A stretch of DNA of 64,000 nt from assembly GCF_010993965.1 (NCBI RefSeq), contig NZ_WIXM01000003.1:62001-126000 (forward strand), in the 5' to 3' direction. Made by a program: the position numbers and the translations under genes. The notes under the pieces were generated by a model, which saw nothing but the letters and a program-made list of their open reading frames with translations, made no database searches and was not told where the DNA came from. The DNA is from Gracilibacillus sp. YIM 98692. GTDB taxonomy: Bacteria > Bacillota > Bacilli > Bacillales > Amphibacillaceae. Below are positions 1-8,732 of this stretch, piece by piece; position 1 is the first letter of the stretch, and every line of letters starts with the position of its first letter.

Positions 1-1558
1 CAAACATAATCCCTTTTTCGTAATACTTCCCATTAATTATGATACAGCCTTGTCCCTCTTTCGGTTCTAATCCATGGTAAACAGCATTTTCAACTAGTGG
101 TTGTAATAATAATTTTATAATACGTTCCTCTAGAATCTCTGGATCAATATTGATTTGATAATCAATTTTATTATTAAATCGAATATTTTGAATAAAAAGA
201 TAATGCTTAATTTGCTCTATTTCATTTTTTACTGAAGTCATATAATTTCCATTGTTTAATGTTAACTTAAATAATTTAGATAAACTTATCGCCATTTTGG
301 CAATAGGACGCATTTTTTCCTTTTCTGCCATCCAGTATATTAGATTCAAAGTATTATATAAAAAATGTGGTTTAATATGATTATGCAATGCTCGTAACTC
401 TGCTTCTTTTTCTTTGAGTTGTGATGTATATAATCTCATGGTCAATTCTTTGTTTTTATTATACACTTCAACTAAACGGTTTCCTATTTCACCAATCTCA
501 TCATTGGTATCAAAATCTAGTGGAGTAATCAACGTATCTTTTTCCATGTTCTTTGAAACCTTCCTTAACAAGGATAAATGTTTAGTAATTTTTCTCGATA
601 TTAAAAAAGCAAAAATAACCACTAAAAGAAAGGATAAAAATAAAAGTGCAATTGTAATAAGACGAATTTGAATGAATTCCTTAATAAAACTGTTATAAGG
701 GATTAAACTAACCATTGTCCATTGGATTTCATCATTATTATACGAATTGATGAAGTATTTCGTACCGTTTACCGATTTAATTTGAGTCGTCTTTTCCTGA
801 GAATATTCAAAAATTTCAGATAAATTTTCTTGTTTAATTTTATTCTTATCACTAAAGTAAATAGGAGTATTTCCATTATAAATAACAATAGTTCCATCTA
901 AATCAATGCTGCTAAGCATATTGTCAAAAAAGCTTTTGTCTAAGCTAATTAAAGACAGCCCTAACTCTTCTGATGAACTTAAATCTCGAATTACTCGTCC
1001 AAACATTAAAGTATCTGTTTTATTTGAATAATTTTCAATCAGTTTAGTTTGATTTGCATCAAACCAAACACCTCCCCACTCACTTTTTTTTAATTTTGTA
1101 TACCATGTGGCTTTTTGAATGATTTCGTGGTTATTATCCTTGTGTATGGCGTAACCTGAGTTAACTTTTAAAAACTCATTGTCTTCATTCCCTATATAAA
1201 TACCATTAATATAAGGTTTATTAACAACAGTTATATTGTTCAAAAGTTTTCTTGACGAATTTTCTAATTGATATAGCCGTGGAGAGGTTTGTTGATGACT
1301 TAAATAATTCTGAATTTCATTGGATAGAAAAATGATATTCGACATATTTTCAACATCTTTAATTAAACTAGCTACGTTCCGGTCTACCATTTTCAAAAAG
1401 TTATCAGCAGTATTGGAAACTTTATTCTCAATAATTTTATTTTGATAATAGAATGTAAATGTTCCAATAACAACCAGTGGTACTAATGTGGAAAAAAGAG
1501 CTAATAAAACAATTTGCGTTTTAATGGTCAATCTCTTTTTTACATGTAATCTTTTCAT
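1..1558 (-). CDS. YesM-type sensor histidine kinase (3' end outside window)
   Basis: Membrane-bound sensor kinase of the YesM/LytS-like class (His_kinase family), incomplete because the C-terminal ATPase region runs off the window. Translated by hand: an N-terminal membrane segment (about residues 14-36), a long extracytoplasmic sensor region (about 37-290), a second membrane segment (about 295-318), a HAMP-like linker, then the phospho-acceptor motif IKPHFLYNTLN with His near residue 398 and an N-box LVENAVYHG near residue 491. The ATG at 1558 follows a GAGGA ribosome site. It lies 96 bp downstream of the ABC permease genes on the same strand. Kinases of this type, with a YesN/AraC-like regulator (not in the window), usually control the adjacent sugar transporter. 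That role is inferred. Confidence 0.9.
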   Translation of the reverse strand, partial: MKRLHVKKRLTIKTQIVLLALFSTLVPLVVIGTFTFYYQNKIIENKVSNTADNFLKMVDRNVASLIKDVENMSNIIFLSNEIQNYLSHQQTSPRLYQLENSSRKLLNNITVVNKPYINGIYIGNEDNEFLKVNSGYAIHKDNNHEIIQKATWYTKLKKSEWGGVWFDANQTKLIENYSNKTDTLMFGRVIRDLSSSEELGLSLISLDKSFFDNMLSSIDLDGTIVIYNGNTPIYFSDKNKIKQENLSEIFEYSQEKTTQIKSVNGTKYFINSYNNDEIQWTMVSLIPYNSFIKEFIQIRLITIALLFLSFLLVVIFAFLISRKITKHLSLLRKVSKNMEKDTLITPLDFDTNDEIGEIGNRLVEVYNKNKELTMRLYTSQLKEKEAELRALHNHIKPHFLYNTLNLIYWMAEKEKMRPIAKMAISLSKLFKLTLNNGNYMTSVKNEIEQIKHYLFIQNIRFNNKIDYQINIDPEILEERIIKLLLQPLVENAVYHGLEPKEGQGCIIINGKYYEKGIMF

Positions 1559-1654
1559 TCTACATTCCTCATTGTGTTCAAATATATATCTTCATTCTAT
1601 CAATTTTTTACATGATATATTAAATGTTTTTTCTAATTTTTTAAAAAGAGGACA

Positions 1655-2542
1655 TCATTCTTTTACTGCACCTAGTGTCATACCACTAACAATATATTTT
1701 TGTACAATAAAAGAGAAAATCATTACAGGTAAACTAAATGAGATTGCGGCAGCTGTCATGGGGCCCATATCTAGACTATAAGCTGTTAAAAATTCTGAAA
1801 TCCCTACAGTTGCTGTTTTGGACTCAGAACTCGTTATTAATAAAGCGAATAAAAAATCATTCCATGCCAGCATAAAAGTAAAAATAGCTGTAGTAGCAAG
1901 ACCAGGTAGAGATACGGGTAAGATAATTCGGAAAAAAGCACCGACACGACTACAGCCATCCACTCTTGCTGCTTCATCAAACTCCCTCGGAATAGAATCA
2001 AAAAATCCAATCATTAGCCAAATAGCGAAGGGAACATTGATGCTCGTATACACTAAAATCAAAGCAAGCTTCGTATCTATTAATCCCATATGATTAATAA
2101 TCATATACATAGGAATGGCGATACTAATCATCGGCACCATTCTAATCGTTAATGTAAATAACAAGAAAACATTCCCCAAACTAGAGGAAAACCGAGATAG
2201 CCCATAAGCTCCAAGTGAGCCTAACAATAAGCTTAAAACCATACTAACCCCTGCAGCTATTAAACTATTGAAAAAAAACTTTCCAATTGGTAAGTAATCG
2301 ATCATCCCTCTGAAACTCTCCAGGGAAAACGTTGATGGCCATAAAGATGGCGGAGTAGAAACAGCTTCACTTGATGGCTTAAGTGCTGTTAATATTAAAT
2401 ATATATATGGACCTAAAAATAATAATGCTAAAAAACAAGTTAAAGAGATAACAAATAGCTTCCATATATTCTTTTTGAACTTCCACGGTTGATAACCCAT
2501 CATAAATGGATACTCTGGTTTTATGACTTTAATTTTCGCCAT
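1655..2542 (-). CDS. Carbohydrate ABC transporter permease, MalG/YesQ-like
   Basis: Inner-membrane permease of a CUT1-type sugar importer, 295 aa, the usual length. About six hydrophobic segments are visible. The EAA loop that contacts the ATPase is FDEAARVDGCSRVGAFFRI with a following LPVSLPG. The ATG is preceded by GAGAGTGATT. It is the last of three transporter genes and starts 20 bp after the first permease. No ATPase gene is present; CUT1 importers of this kind commonly share MsmX. Substrate is not shown by sequence; the gene set resembles YesOPQ (rhamnogalacturonan oligosaccharides), but a GH172 neighbour could point to fructan or arabinan oligosaccharides. Confidence 0.93.
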   Translation of the reverse strand: MAKIKVIKPEYPFMMGYQPWKFKKNIWKLFVISLTCFLALLFLGPYIYLILTALKPSSEAVSTPPSLWPSTFSLESFRGMIDYLPIGKFFFNSLIAAGVSMVLSLLLGSLGAYGLSRFSSSLGNVFLLFTLTIRMVPMISIAIPMYMIINHMGLIDTKLALILVYTSINVPFAIWLMIGFFDSIPREFDEAARVDGCSRVGAFFRIILPVSLPGLATTAIFTFMLAWNDFLFALLITSSESKTATVGISEFLTAYSLDMGPMTAAAISFSLPVMIFSFIVQKYIVSGMTLGAVKE

Positions 2543-2562
2543 TTACAATCACTCTCTTTCTA

Positions 2563-3453
2563 TTAGGCTTTATTTTGGTTCGGAGACATTACCTTAACAA
2601 TGAAGAAGGAACTGATAGTAAGTAGAATAATGATAAAAATAACCGCCATTGCACTTGCTTCTCCTGCTTGACCATAACGTGTTAACACTTTATACATGTA
2701 TGTGCTGAGCACTTCAGATGAGAATCCAGGTCCCCCTTGTGTTAAAACCCAAACGATATCAAATGTTCTAGCAGCGTCAATAATTCGTATAAGAAGTGCA
2801 ACGGTAGCTACTGGTATTAAAGAAGGAAAAGTGACATATTTAAATGTTTGCCATTTTGATGCTCCATCTATTTGTGCGGATTCATACATTGTTTTTGGTA
2901 TTCCTTGAATCCCGGCTAGTAAAACAAGCATCATAAAAGGTGTTGTGAGCCATACATCTGCAATAATAGTTGATATTAGAGCTAAACTTGGATCAGACAA
3001 CCACATAATTTGGTGTGGATCAGAAATGATTCTTAATTTGTAAAGTACCCAATTAATAATGCCAAATTGGTCATTTAACATGAATTTCCATATTAAACCT
3101 GATACTAGTGGTGCAATCATTAAGGGACTTAAAAGCAGTGTTCGAATGAACTGACTCCCTCTAAATGCTGTACTTAACAGCAAGGCAAGAATAAGCCCAA
3201 GAATAAATTCAATACCAACTGCGGTAACAATATAAATCACTGTATTGAAAGCGGATTGTAAAAACCTGTTCGATGATAATGCTTCAATATAATTAGCTAA
3301 GCCGACAAATTCTTTAGACATAGGATCTAATATATCTATCCTATAAAAACTATCTCGTACTAAAAGCAACATAGGATATAATAAAAATATCATCATAAAT
3401 AAACCGGCTGGTGCAAAAAACATCAATGACAATCCACTATTACGAAGTTTCAT
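2563..3453 (-). CDS. Carbohydrate ABC transporter permease, MalF/YesP-like
   Basis: First membrane component of the sugar importer, 296 aa with about six transmembrane segments. The EAA loop reads MYESAQIDGASKWQTFKYV then TFPSLIP, typical of MalF/UgpA-type permeases. The ATG follows AGAAAGGGTGAT. It pairs with the downstream MalG-like permease and is separated from the upstream binding-protein gene by a strong hairpin (3487-3531), an arrangement that usually gives more binding protein than permease. Confidence 0.93.
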   Translation of the reverse strand: MKLRNSGLSLMFFAPAGLFMMIFLLYPMLLLVRDSFYRIDILDPMSKEFVGLANYIEALSSNRFLQSAFNTVIYIVTAVGIEFILGLILALLLSTAFRGSQFIRTLLLSPLMIAPLVSGLIWKFMLNDQFGIINWVLYKLRIISDPHQIMWLSDPSLALISTIIADVWLTTPFMMLVLLAGIQGIPKTMYESAQIDGASKWQTFKYVTFPSLIPVATVALLIRIIDAARTFDIVWVLTQGGPGFSSEVLSTYMYKVLTRYGQAGEASAMAVIFIIILLTISSFFIVKVMSPNQNKA

Positions 3454-3486
3454 GCTAGATCACCCTTTCTATCCATTTCGTTTTAT

Positions 3487-3531
3487 AAAAACTCCTCTCT
3501 GTATTGCAGAATGATTTAGAGAGGAGTTTTT
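3487..3531 (-). terminator. Hairpin between binding-protein and permease genes
   Basis: Inverted repeat AAACTCCTCTCT / AGAGAGGAGTTT flanked by A- and T-runs, lying between the lipoprotein gene and the first permease. It can act as a partial terminator or mRNA-stabilising stem-loop. Confidence 0.7.
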
Positions 3532-3548
3532 ACCGTTATTTTTCTTTA

Positions 3549-4901
3549 TTATGGGAGAATTTCTTCTATAACACCTGCCGCCCAATCAAGTGCTTCCTGT
3601 GGTGTTTTTTCTCCTGAGAAAGCATATTGTACAGCTGGGATGAGAGCTTCACTTTCTATTTGCTGCCATTGTTTAATTTTTGGTCGATTTTGGGTTTGTT
3701 CTCCCGATAGTGTTGTCATTAAAGGTTGTAAATGCTCATACCCCTCTTTTTCACCGTATTCCTCAAACACAGATTTTCTCGCAGCCACCCCTAAAGTTTC
3801 CATATATAATTCATTCTTCTCATATAAAAATTGAATATATTGCTTCGCTATTTCAGGCTTGTTCGATGATTTTGGAATAACTTGATACCAAGGTCCAGGA
3901 ACAGCTCCAATGCCTTCGTCGCCAGCAATCATAGGAGCAGAGCCAACATTTCCCGCTATATCTGACTGTTCGGGATCATTTGAAGGAACATAAAAGTGCC
4001 CCCAAGCCAGCATCATCGCTGATTTACCGCTCCAAAATAGTTCAGAAGTTTCTGCTGAAGCCATTTCAAGAGCACCTGCTGGTACGGATTGATCTGCATG
4101 TAATAAGGTTGTTAGAAACTCCAGTGATTCTACGTATGGCTCTGTATTCACCAAGACTTCACCATTTTTACCAACTACCAAAGGATCAGCACCTGCTTGA
4201 GCTGCATGATCTAACCAACTTGCAACAGAATCACCATTATTTGCCCCGAATACCGTCGTACCATACATATCAATGTTTCCGTCTTCATTTGTATCTTGAG
4301 TAAAGAATTCTGCTACATCTCTATATTCTTCCCATGTTTGCGGTGGTTGTAACTCATACCCATACTTGTCTTGAAATGCCATTTTATTTTCATTATTTTG
4401 GAACAAGTCTTTTCGATAAATTAAATTTTTCACATTAGTCCAAACTGGCATTCCATATACTTCATCGTTATAGGTTCCACCGGAGATTAAACCCGGAAAT
4501 AAATCACTTTCAACCTGATCGGTGACAAGATCACCAATTGGCAACAAACCACCTGCCAGAGCTGGAAACCATAATATATCGATTGTCGCTACATCAAACG
4601 CACCAGCACGAGATGCTACTTCTGCTTTTAATTTGTCATAAACACCAGTGTACGGTACGGCTTCTATTTTTACTTCATAACCTGTTTCTTCTTTAAATTC
4701 ATCTGCTGTTTCATTAGCAACAGTAAAGGCAGGACTTCCACCTTCAACAAGTACAGTGATAGACTGGTTTTCTTCATCACTTCCTTCTTCAGATTGTTGA
4801 TCCTCTGATTCATTATTGCTTGTTTCATTAGCTGAGCATGCTGCTAGCATCAAAAGAATAAATAATAAGAAATGTAACAGAATGATTTTTCTAGTGACCA
4901 T
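3549..4901 (-). CDS. Sugar ABC transporter substrate-binding lipoprotein
   Basis: Extracellular solute-binding protein (family 1), 450 aa, anchored by a lipid. The N-terminus has a hydrophobic signal ending in the lipobox LLAACS, followed by an acidic Ser/Glu-rich linker (about 24-46) and the SBP fold. EAVPYTGVYDKLKAE and the later W-rich ligand region (WGHFYVPS, GPWYQVIPKS) fit CUT1 binding proteins. The ATG has a GGAGG site 7 bp upstream. It sits between the GH172 gene and the permeases, so the operon probably couples oligosaccharide capture to import. The ligand cannot be read from the sequence. Confidence 0.92.
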   Translation of the reverse strand: MVTRKIILLHFLLFILLMLAACSANETSNNESEDQQSEEGSDEENQSITVLVEGGSPAFTVANETADEFKEETGYEVKIEAVPYTGVYDKLKAEVASRAGAFDVATIDILWFPALAGGLLPIGDLVTDQVESDLFPGLISGGTYNDEVYGMPVWTNVKNLIYRKDLFQNNENKMAFQDKYGYELQPPQTWEEYRDVAEFFTQDTNEDGNIDMYGTTVFGANNGDSVASWLDHAAQAGADPLVVGKNGEVLVNTEPYVESLEFLTTLLHADQSVPAGALEMASAETSELFWSGKSAMMLAWGHFYVPSNDPEQSDIAGNVGSAPMIAGDEGIGAVPGPWYQVIPKSSNKPEIAKQYIQFLYEKNELYMETLGVAARKSVFEEYGEKEGYEHLQPLMTTLSGEQTQNRPKIKQWQQIESEALIPAVQYAFSGEKTPQEALDWAAGVIEEILP

Positions 4902-4926
4902 TTACATACCTCCATCTAACGATTTT

Positions 4927-6054
4927 TTATCTGTCCCATAATCCATGCTCTGGCCATCTTCTCGGAAGGCGTTCTTTTACTGGCGGAAGCTTATCCAATG
5001 GTTTATGCGGTTCTAGTTGATACCAATATGCAACACTAGAATAATCATTTGCTTGATCATTAGCATGTCCATGTTCTATTGTTGCTTTTATAGAAGTACT
5101 AAACCGAATTGGGTCTTCTATATGAAATCGATAAAGGCTCCATTTACCAAAATGCTCCTGCACATCACTACCTAATGAAATACCATGATATGGACCTGCA
5201 TATTCACCGCTTGGAAATCCCCAGGCTGCATTAAAATAATCCTCTGTTCCTGTTCCATGCAAGGATGGCGGCCATTCTTCTCCATCTATAAAGAACATAT
5301 CATCACCTTCACCTGGCCATGTAAACTCTTGATTCGATGCATCAAAGTTATCAATATTTAACACACAGCCAACGTAGTGACCCTGCCCCTCTGCATCTAG
5401 GATGACATAATTATCATCACCAGTAAGGTTTATACCTGGCAGTTCCCACGGCGCTGGGTCTTCTATATCAGATTCATGAATCACTTTCTCACAAGGGTTT
5501 TCTCTATTCCATACTGCATGGAATCTACCCATATCATTTGGTATTTGATCCTTGCTATCATACGTTTCATAATCTATATAATAAAATAAATTTTCTATTC
5601 TTTCTTCGCTTTCATTGATTAAATAAATTTTTGCTCCATCTGCAAATGGCATTGGAAAATAACTATTCATAGATGCCGCAAAAGGTCCTTTTGGTCCTCT
5701 TTTCTCTCCCATTACCATGCTTAATGGTAACGAAACATAATGTTTACAAGTTGCGTGACCAATTCCGAAAAAATCACCCAGTGGCACTCGAACACTTGGA
5801 TTTTCTTCACCATCCCAATACATTTCAAGTACTAACTTCCTTAAGTACTGCTCTGCATAACATCTTGTGGTCATCCAAATATGTTTAATAGTGCCAGCAC
5901 CTTGAATATCCGCTACTACAGCTGTTTCACCTGGTTCCACCACTTTAAAATCTCTATTCCCGCCAGTTTTATCATAACTGGACTCTCTCTTACTACTAGC
6001 ATTCTTTAAAAAAGGCAATCCTCCTAAAGGACTGTTCGGCTGCCATACATTCAT
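4927..6054 (-). CDS. DUF2961 protein, glycoside hydrolase family 172-like
   Basis: 375 aa, no signal peptide, so probably cytoplasmic. The sequence carries the DUF2961 signature: GTIKHIWMT near residue 54, LEMYWDGE and VPLGDFFG near 76-97, and GTGTEDYF near 267-274 followed by GPYHG. DUF2961 is now CAZy family GH172, which includes a difructose-dianhydride-forming or -hydrolysing enzyme and arabinofuranosidases; GTEDYF holds a conserved acidic residue. It is the first gene of an operon with a sugar importer and YesM-type kinase, so it likely cleaves the imported oligosaccharide. A cre box lies 26 bp before the ATG, just behind the AGAGGAGGA ribosome site. Exact specificity is unknown. Confidence 0.85.
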   Translation of the reverse strand: MNVWQPNSPLGGLPFLKNASSKRESSYDKTGGNRDFKVVEPGETAVVADIQGAGTIKHIWMTTRCYAEQYLRKLVLEMYWDGEENPSVRVPLGDFFGIGHATCKHYVSLPLSMVMGEKRGPKGPFAASMNSYFPMPFADGAKIYLINESEERIENLFYYIDYETYDSKDQIPNDMGRFHAVWNRENPCEKVIHESDIEDPAPWELPGINLTGDDNYVILDAEGQGHYVGCVLNIDNFDASNQEFTWPGEGDDMFFIDGEEWPPSLHGTGTEDYFNAAWGFPSGEYAGPYHGISLGSDVQEHFGKWSLYRFHIEDPIRFSTSIKATIEHGHANDQANDYSSVAYWYQLEPHKPLDKLPPVKERLPRRWPEHGLWDR

Positions 6055-6079
6055 CTTATAAATCCTCCTCTAACTTTAT

Positions 6080-6093
6080 TGACACCGCTTACA
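6080..6093 (-). promoter_or_regulatory. CcpA cre box before the GH172/ABC operon
   Basis: TGTAAGCGGTGTCA on the minus strand is an exact match to TGWAANCGNTNWCA. It lies 26 bp upstream of the start codon, between any promoter and the ribosome site, a position that fits roadblock repression by CcpA. Binding is inferred. Confidence 0.8.
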
Positions 6094-6394
6094 CAAAAGC
6101 AGAAATAAAAATTTTTTTTATCCTCCCTTCTAGATTTGTCATAATTTCTATTTTCATTGTATACGGTTTCTCCATTCTGGAAAATTCTAAATAATTTTTA
6201 TAATGTCATATATTTTTAGAATTTTAAATTTAGGCAAGGAATAAGAGGGAGTGACTAACTCCCTCCTATTACATCACTGTTTATACGTCGCCTTTATTAA
6301 GATTGACAGATGAAAAGAAAATAAAAATAGAAGCAATTGGCTAAAGCAGTTATACGAGGGAAAAACACTCAATAAAGGATAAAGAGGTAGAGGA

Positions 6395-6494
6395 ATAGAA
6401 GGCTTCATTAGAATTTATGGTATAGATCATAGATTACAAAGGGGCCATCGGATTATGAAGAAATAAGGACTAGAGGCGTCCCATGAAGAAGTCA
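6395..6494 (+). pseudogene. Possible IS3-family transposase remnant
   Basis: In one + frame, from 6413, the reading IYGIDHRLQRGHRIMKK then a stop then GLEA resembles the HTH-like start of IS3/IS150 OrfB. It is interrupted by a stop and has no extended frame. The rest of 6055-6515 shows only the operon leader and a short perfect hairpin at 6248-6268. Weak evidence. Confidence 0.25.
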
Positions 6495-6515
6495 TTTTTT
6501 CATGCCTACAAACAA

Positions 6516-7052
6516 TTATTTCGTATAACGATTCGCGTAAGCACTGGCTACAAAAGAATCAGGTTTAATTTTTGGCTCAGCGCCCATGGACTTAATACGC
6601 GACACCATCTCTTGAACAAATATCCTTGTTTTGTTGCGCTGTCCAGCTCCAATATCGATATGTCCTTCTATTGAAAAGCTTGCGCCTCTATAAATATGTG
6701 GTAAAACAATATCATATAATTGCTCTTTTCTGTCTTGGGTAAACATGGAGAATATCTCCTCCGACAAAGTCGTCTCAAAAGATATACGTTCGTGTAAATT
6801 CGTCATTTTCCTAGGTACATTTACTTCTCTAATACAAGCCCATGCACCTTTTCCTTTGTTTTGAATAACAATACCTGTAATAAACAAAGTATGGCGTTTG
6901 TGAACTTGAGAATCAGTACCTATCATCAAACTAAAGTCTCCATTAGGAGTTTGCTTCATAAAATGAACAATTCTTTCAAAAACTTGTTCGAAAGACATGT
7001 TCTTTTCATTCAAATTTTTAAATGAGAAATTTAATCCTTTAAGTTTATTCAT
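6516..7052 (-). CDS. ykuK: YkuK family (DUF458) RNase H-like protein
   Basis: 178 aa, full length for the YkuK/DUF458 family found in spore-forming Bacillales. Recognisable stretches are LMIGTDSQVHKRHTLFITGI near residue 41, the ISFETTLSEEIF stretch near 92, and SIEGHIDIGAGQRNKTR near 128. The GTDSQ and HIDIG acidic positions fit an RNase H-like fold, but no activity is established as far as I know. It stands alone, flanked by about 460 bp of gene-poor DNA on one side and remnants on the other. The ATG follows a GTAGGTG site. Confidence 0.85.
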   Translation of the reverse strand: MNKLKGLNFSFKNLNEKNMSFEQVFERIVHFMKQTPNGDFSLMIGTDSQVHKRHTLFITGIVIQNKGKGAWACIREVNVPRKMTNLHERISFETTLSEEIFSMFTQDRKEQLYDIVLPHIYRGASFSIEGHIDIGAGQRNKTRIFVQEMVSRIKSMGAEPKIKPDSFVASAYANRYTK

Positions 7053-7274
7053 AATCTACACCTACATCTTCCCTCTCTTAAGAATTTAACGGGTGGATCC
7101 TCCGGGAAACTAACACTTGTTCTTCTTGTTAGAAACGCTTTCATTCGAGCATGTATTTTAGAATATGAATATTTACTTATAAGATATTTTTTCATGTTTT
7201 GTCTAAAATTATCCTTAAAAAATAACAAAAATGAAATGGATATATATTATTCTATGTTATGGATGGATTTTTGA

Positions 7275-7352
7275 GATGGCGCTTGTAATAGGAACCGAGC
7301 CCACAACCTATCCCTAACATTGCGATTACTCTCTGCCCAATTAAGGTACATC
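7275..7352 (-). pseudogene. Degenerate tRNA-like sequence (tRNA-Asn-like)
   Basis: Read on the minus strand, a D-arm-like segment (CTTAATTGGGCAGAGAGTA), an anticodon-like segment ATCGCAATGTTAGGGAT and a T-arm-like AGGTTGTGGGCTCGGTTCC occur in the order and spacing of a tRNA. The loop contains GTT, as in tRNA-Asn. The stems are broken and the acceptor end is unrecognisable, so this is at most a decayed tRNA or an old integration site. The rest of 7053-7452 shows nothing else convincing. Confidence 0.4.
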
Positions 7353-7452
7353 ATTATTCGCAAAGAGGGAAAACGGGGCTTTATCCCCACTCTTTTTTAT
7401 TATATGAATCAGCGTTCATAATAATTATGTTTGTCAGAATGGAATTCACGGG

Positions 7453-7486
7453 AAAACCCCGCATCCAATGAAGGAACGGGGTTTTT
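7453..7486 (-). terminator. Terminator of the alcohol dehydrogenase gene
   Basis: AAAACCCCG / CGGGGTTTTT inverted repeat with T-rich flanks on both strands, directly after the stop codon at 7495. Confidence 0.8.
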
Positions 7487-7494
7487 ACTTTTTG

Positions 7495-8658
7495 TTATTT
7501 TGCTAATTGATAAATATTGTATACATCTTCTTCGTATAATTTAATAAAGTTACCTAAAGGACCTCTTTCTGTTGCTTTTCTAGCCATTTCTTCAAAATGG
7601 TCATCATCAATATTCTCTTCCCTCAGTGTGACTGGCATGCCTATTGAACTAAAGAATTCTTCTGTTTTCTTAATACCAGCTAATGCTGTTTTCTCTGGGT
7701 TATTTAAGTCGATTTCAACTCCCCATACTCGATTCGCAAATTGAGCAAATAAATGGATATCATGCTTATATACGTACTTCATCCATGCTGGAAAAATAAT
7801 GGCCAATCCGGCTCCATGGGTAATATCATAAATCCCGCTAAGCTCATGCTCAATATCGTGACTTCCCCAATCACCGATTCTGCCTGTATTTAGCAGATCA
7901 TTATGTGCAATTGTCCCAGACCACATAATTTCTGCTCTCGCAGCATAATTTGTTGGATCTTCAAGAACGGTATGTGCATTATTAATAATCGTTCGTAAAG
8001 TAGCTTCACATAATCGATCAGTTAACTCTACATTCTTTTCGTTTGTAAAATATCTTTCCAATATATGTGCCATCATATCAGTAACTCCAGCAGCAGTTTG
8101 ATAAGCTGGTAAGGTGTATGTAAGCTCTGGGTTTAATATAGCAAACTGTGGTCGCAAAGTAATATGACCAAATGCTCTCTTATAATCGCCATTCTCGTTC
8201 GTAACAACCGTTCCTGCACTTGATTCACTACCAGCAGCAGGAATCGTTAGAACAACACCTGTCGGTAAGCAATCTTCAACTACAGCTTCTCCTGTAAAGA
8301 AGTCCCAGACATCTCCTTCATATTTCGCTCCAGCAGCTATTGCTTTTGCTGAATCAATAACACTTCCGCCGCCTACAGATAAAATGAAGTCAATGTCATG
8401 TTTCTTACAGAGTTCTACTCCTTCTCGGACAAGAGTTACTCTAGGATTTGGCTTAACGCCGCCTAACTCGATGACTTCAATCCCTTGTTCCTTCAACGAA
8501 TTTAAAACGCTGTCATATAAACCGCTTTCTTTTATGCTTCCTCCTCCATAATGCAAAAGAAGCTTTTTGCCATAAACGACAGACTCTTCCCCTACGACTT
8601 GTTCTTGATCCTTTCCAAATATAATCTTCGTCTTATTATCAAATACAAAATTTTGCAT
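7495..8658 (-). CDS. Iron-containing alcohol dehydrogenase, butanol dehydrogenase-like
   Basis: 387 aa group III (metal-dependent) alcohol dehydrogenase of the YugJ/YugK/BdhA type, expected to interconvert short-chain aldehydes and alcohols with NAD(P)H in the cytoplasm. Visible motifs are the dinucleotide-binding GGGSVID near residue 97, metal ligands Asp194 and His198 in GVTDMMAHILERYF, and His267 and His281 in SHDIEHELSGIYDITHGAG. The start has a GGGAGGAG site. It is a single-gene unit with its own terminator. Confidence 0.93.
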   Translation of the reverse strand: MQNFVFDNKTKIIFGKDQEQVVGEESVVYGKKLLLHYGGGSIKESGLYDSVLNSLKEQGIEVIELGGVKPNPRVTLVREGVELCKKHDIDFILSVGGGSVIDSAKAIAAGAKYEGDVWDFFTGEAVVEDCLPTGVVLTIPAAGSESSAGTVVTNENGDYKRAFGHITLRPQFAILNPELTYTLPAYQTAAGVTDMMAHILERYFTNEKNVELTDRLCEATLRTIINNAHTVLEDPTNYAARAEIMWSGTIAHNDLLNTGRIGDWGSHDIEHELSGIYDITHGAGLAIIFPAWMKYVYKHDIHLFAQFANRVWGVEIDLNNPEKTALAGIKKTEEFFSSIGMPVTLREENIDDDHFEEMARKATERGPLGNFIKLYEEDVYNIYQLAK

Positions 8659-8732
8659 ATAATCTCCTCCCGCCTCTATCTTAATATACTTTTTTATATG
8701 AAAGCAATTACTTGAGACAAAAGCCTATACTA

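Noticed and set aside
7120-7140. cre-like GAAACGCTTTCAT near the ykuK upstream region
   Set aside because: Two mismatches at conserved positions of the cre consensus (no terminal CA), so not called.
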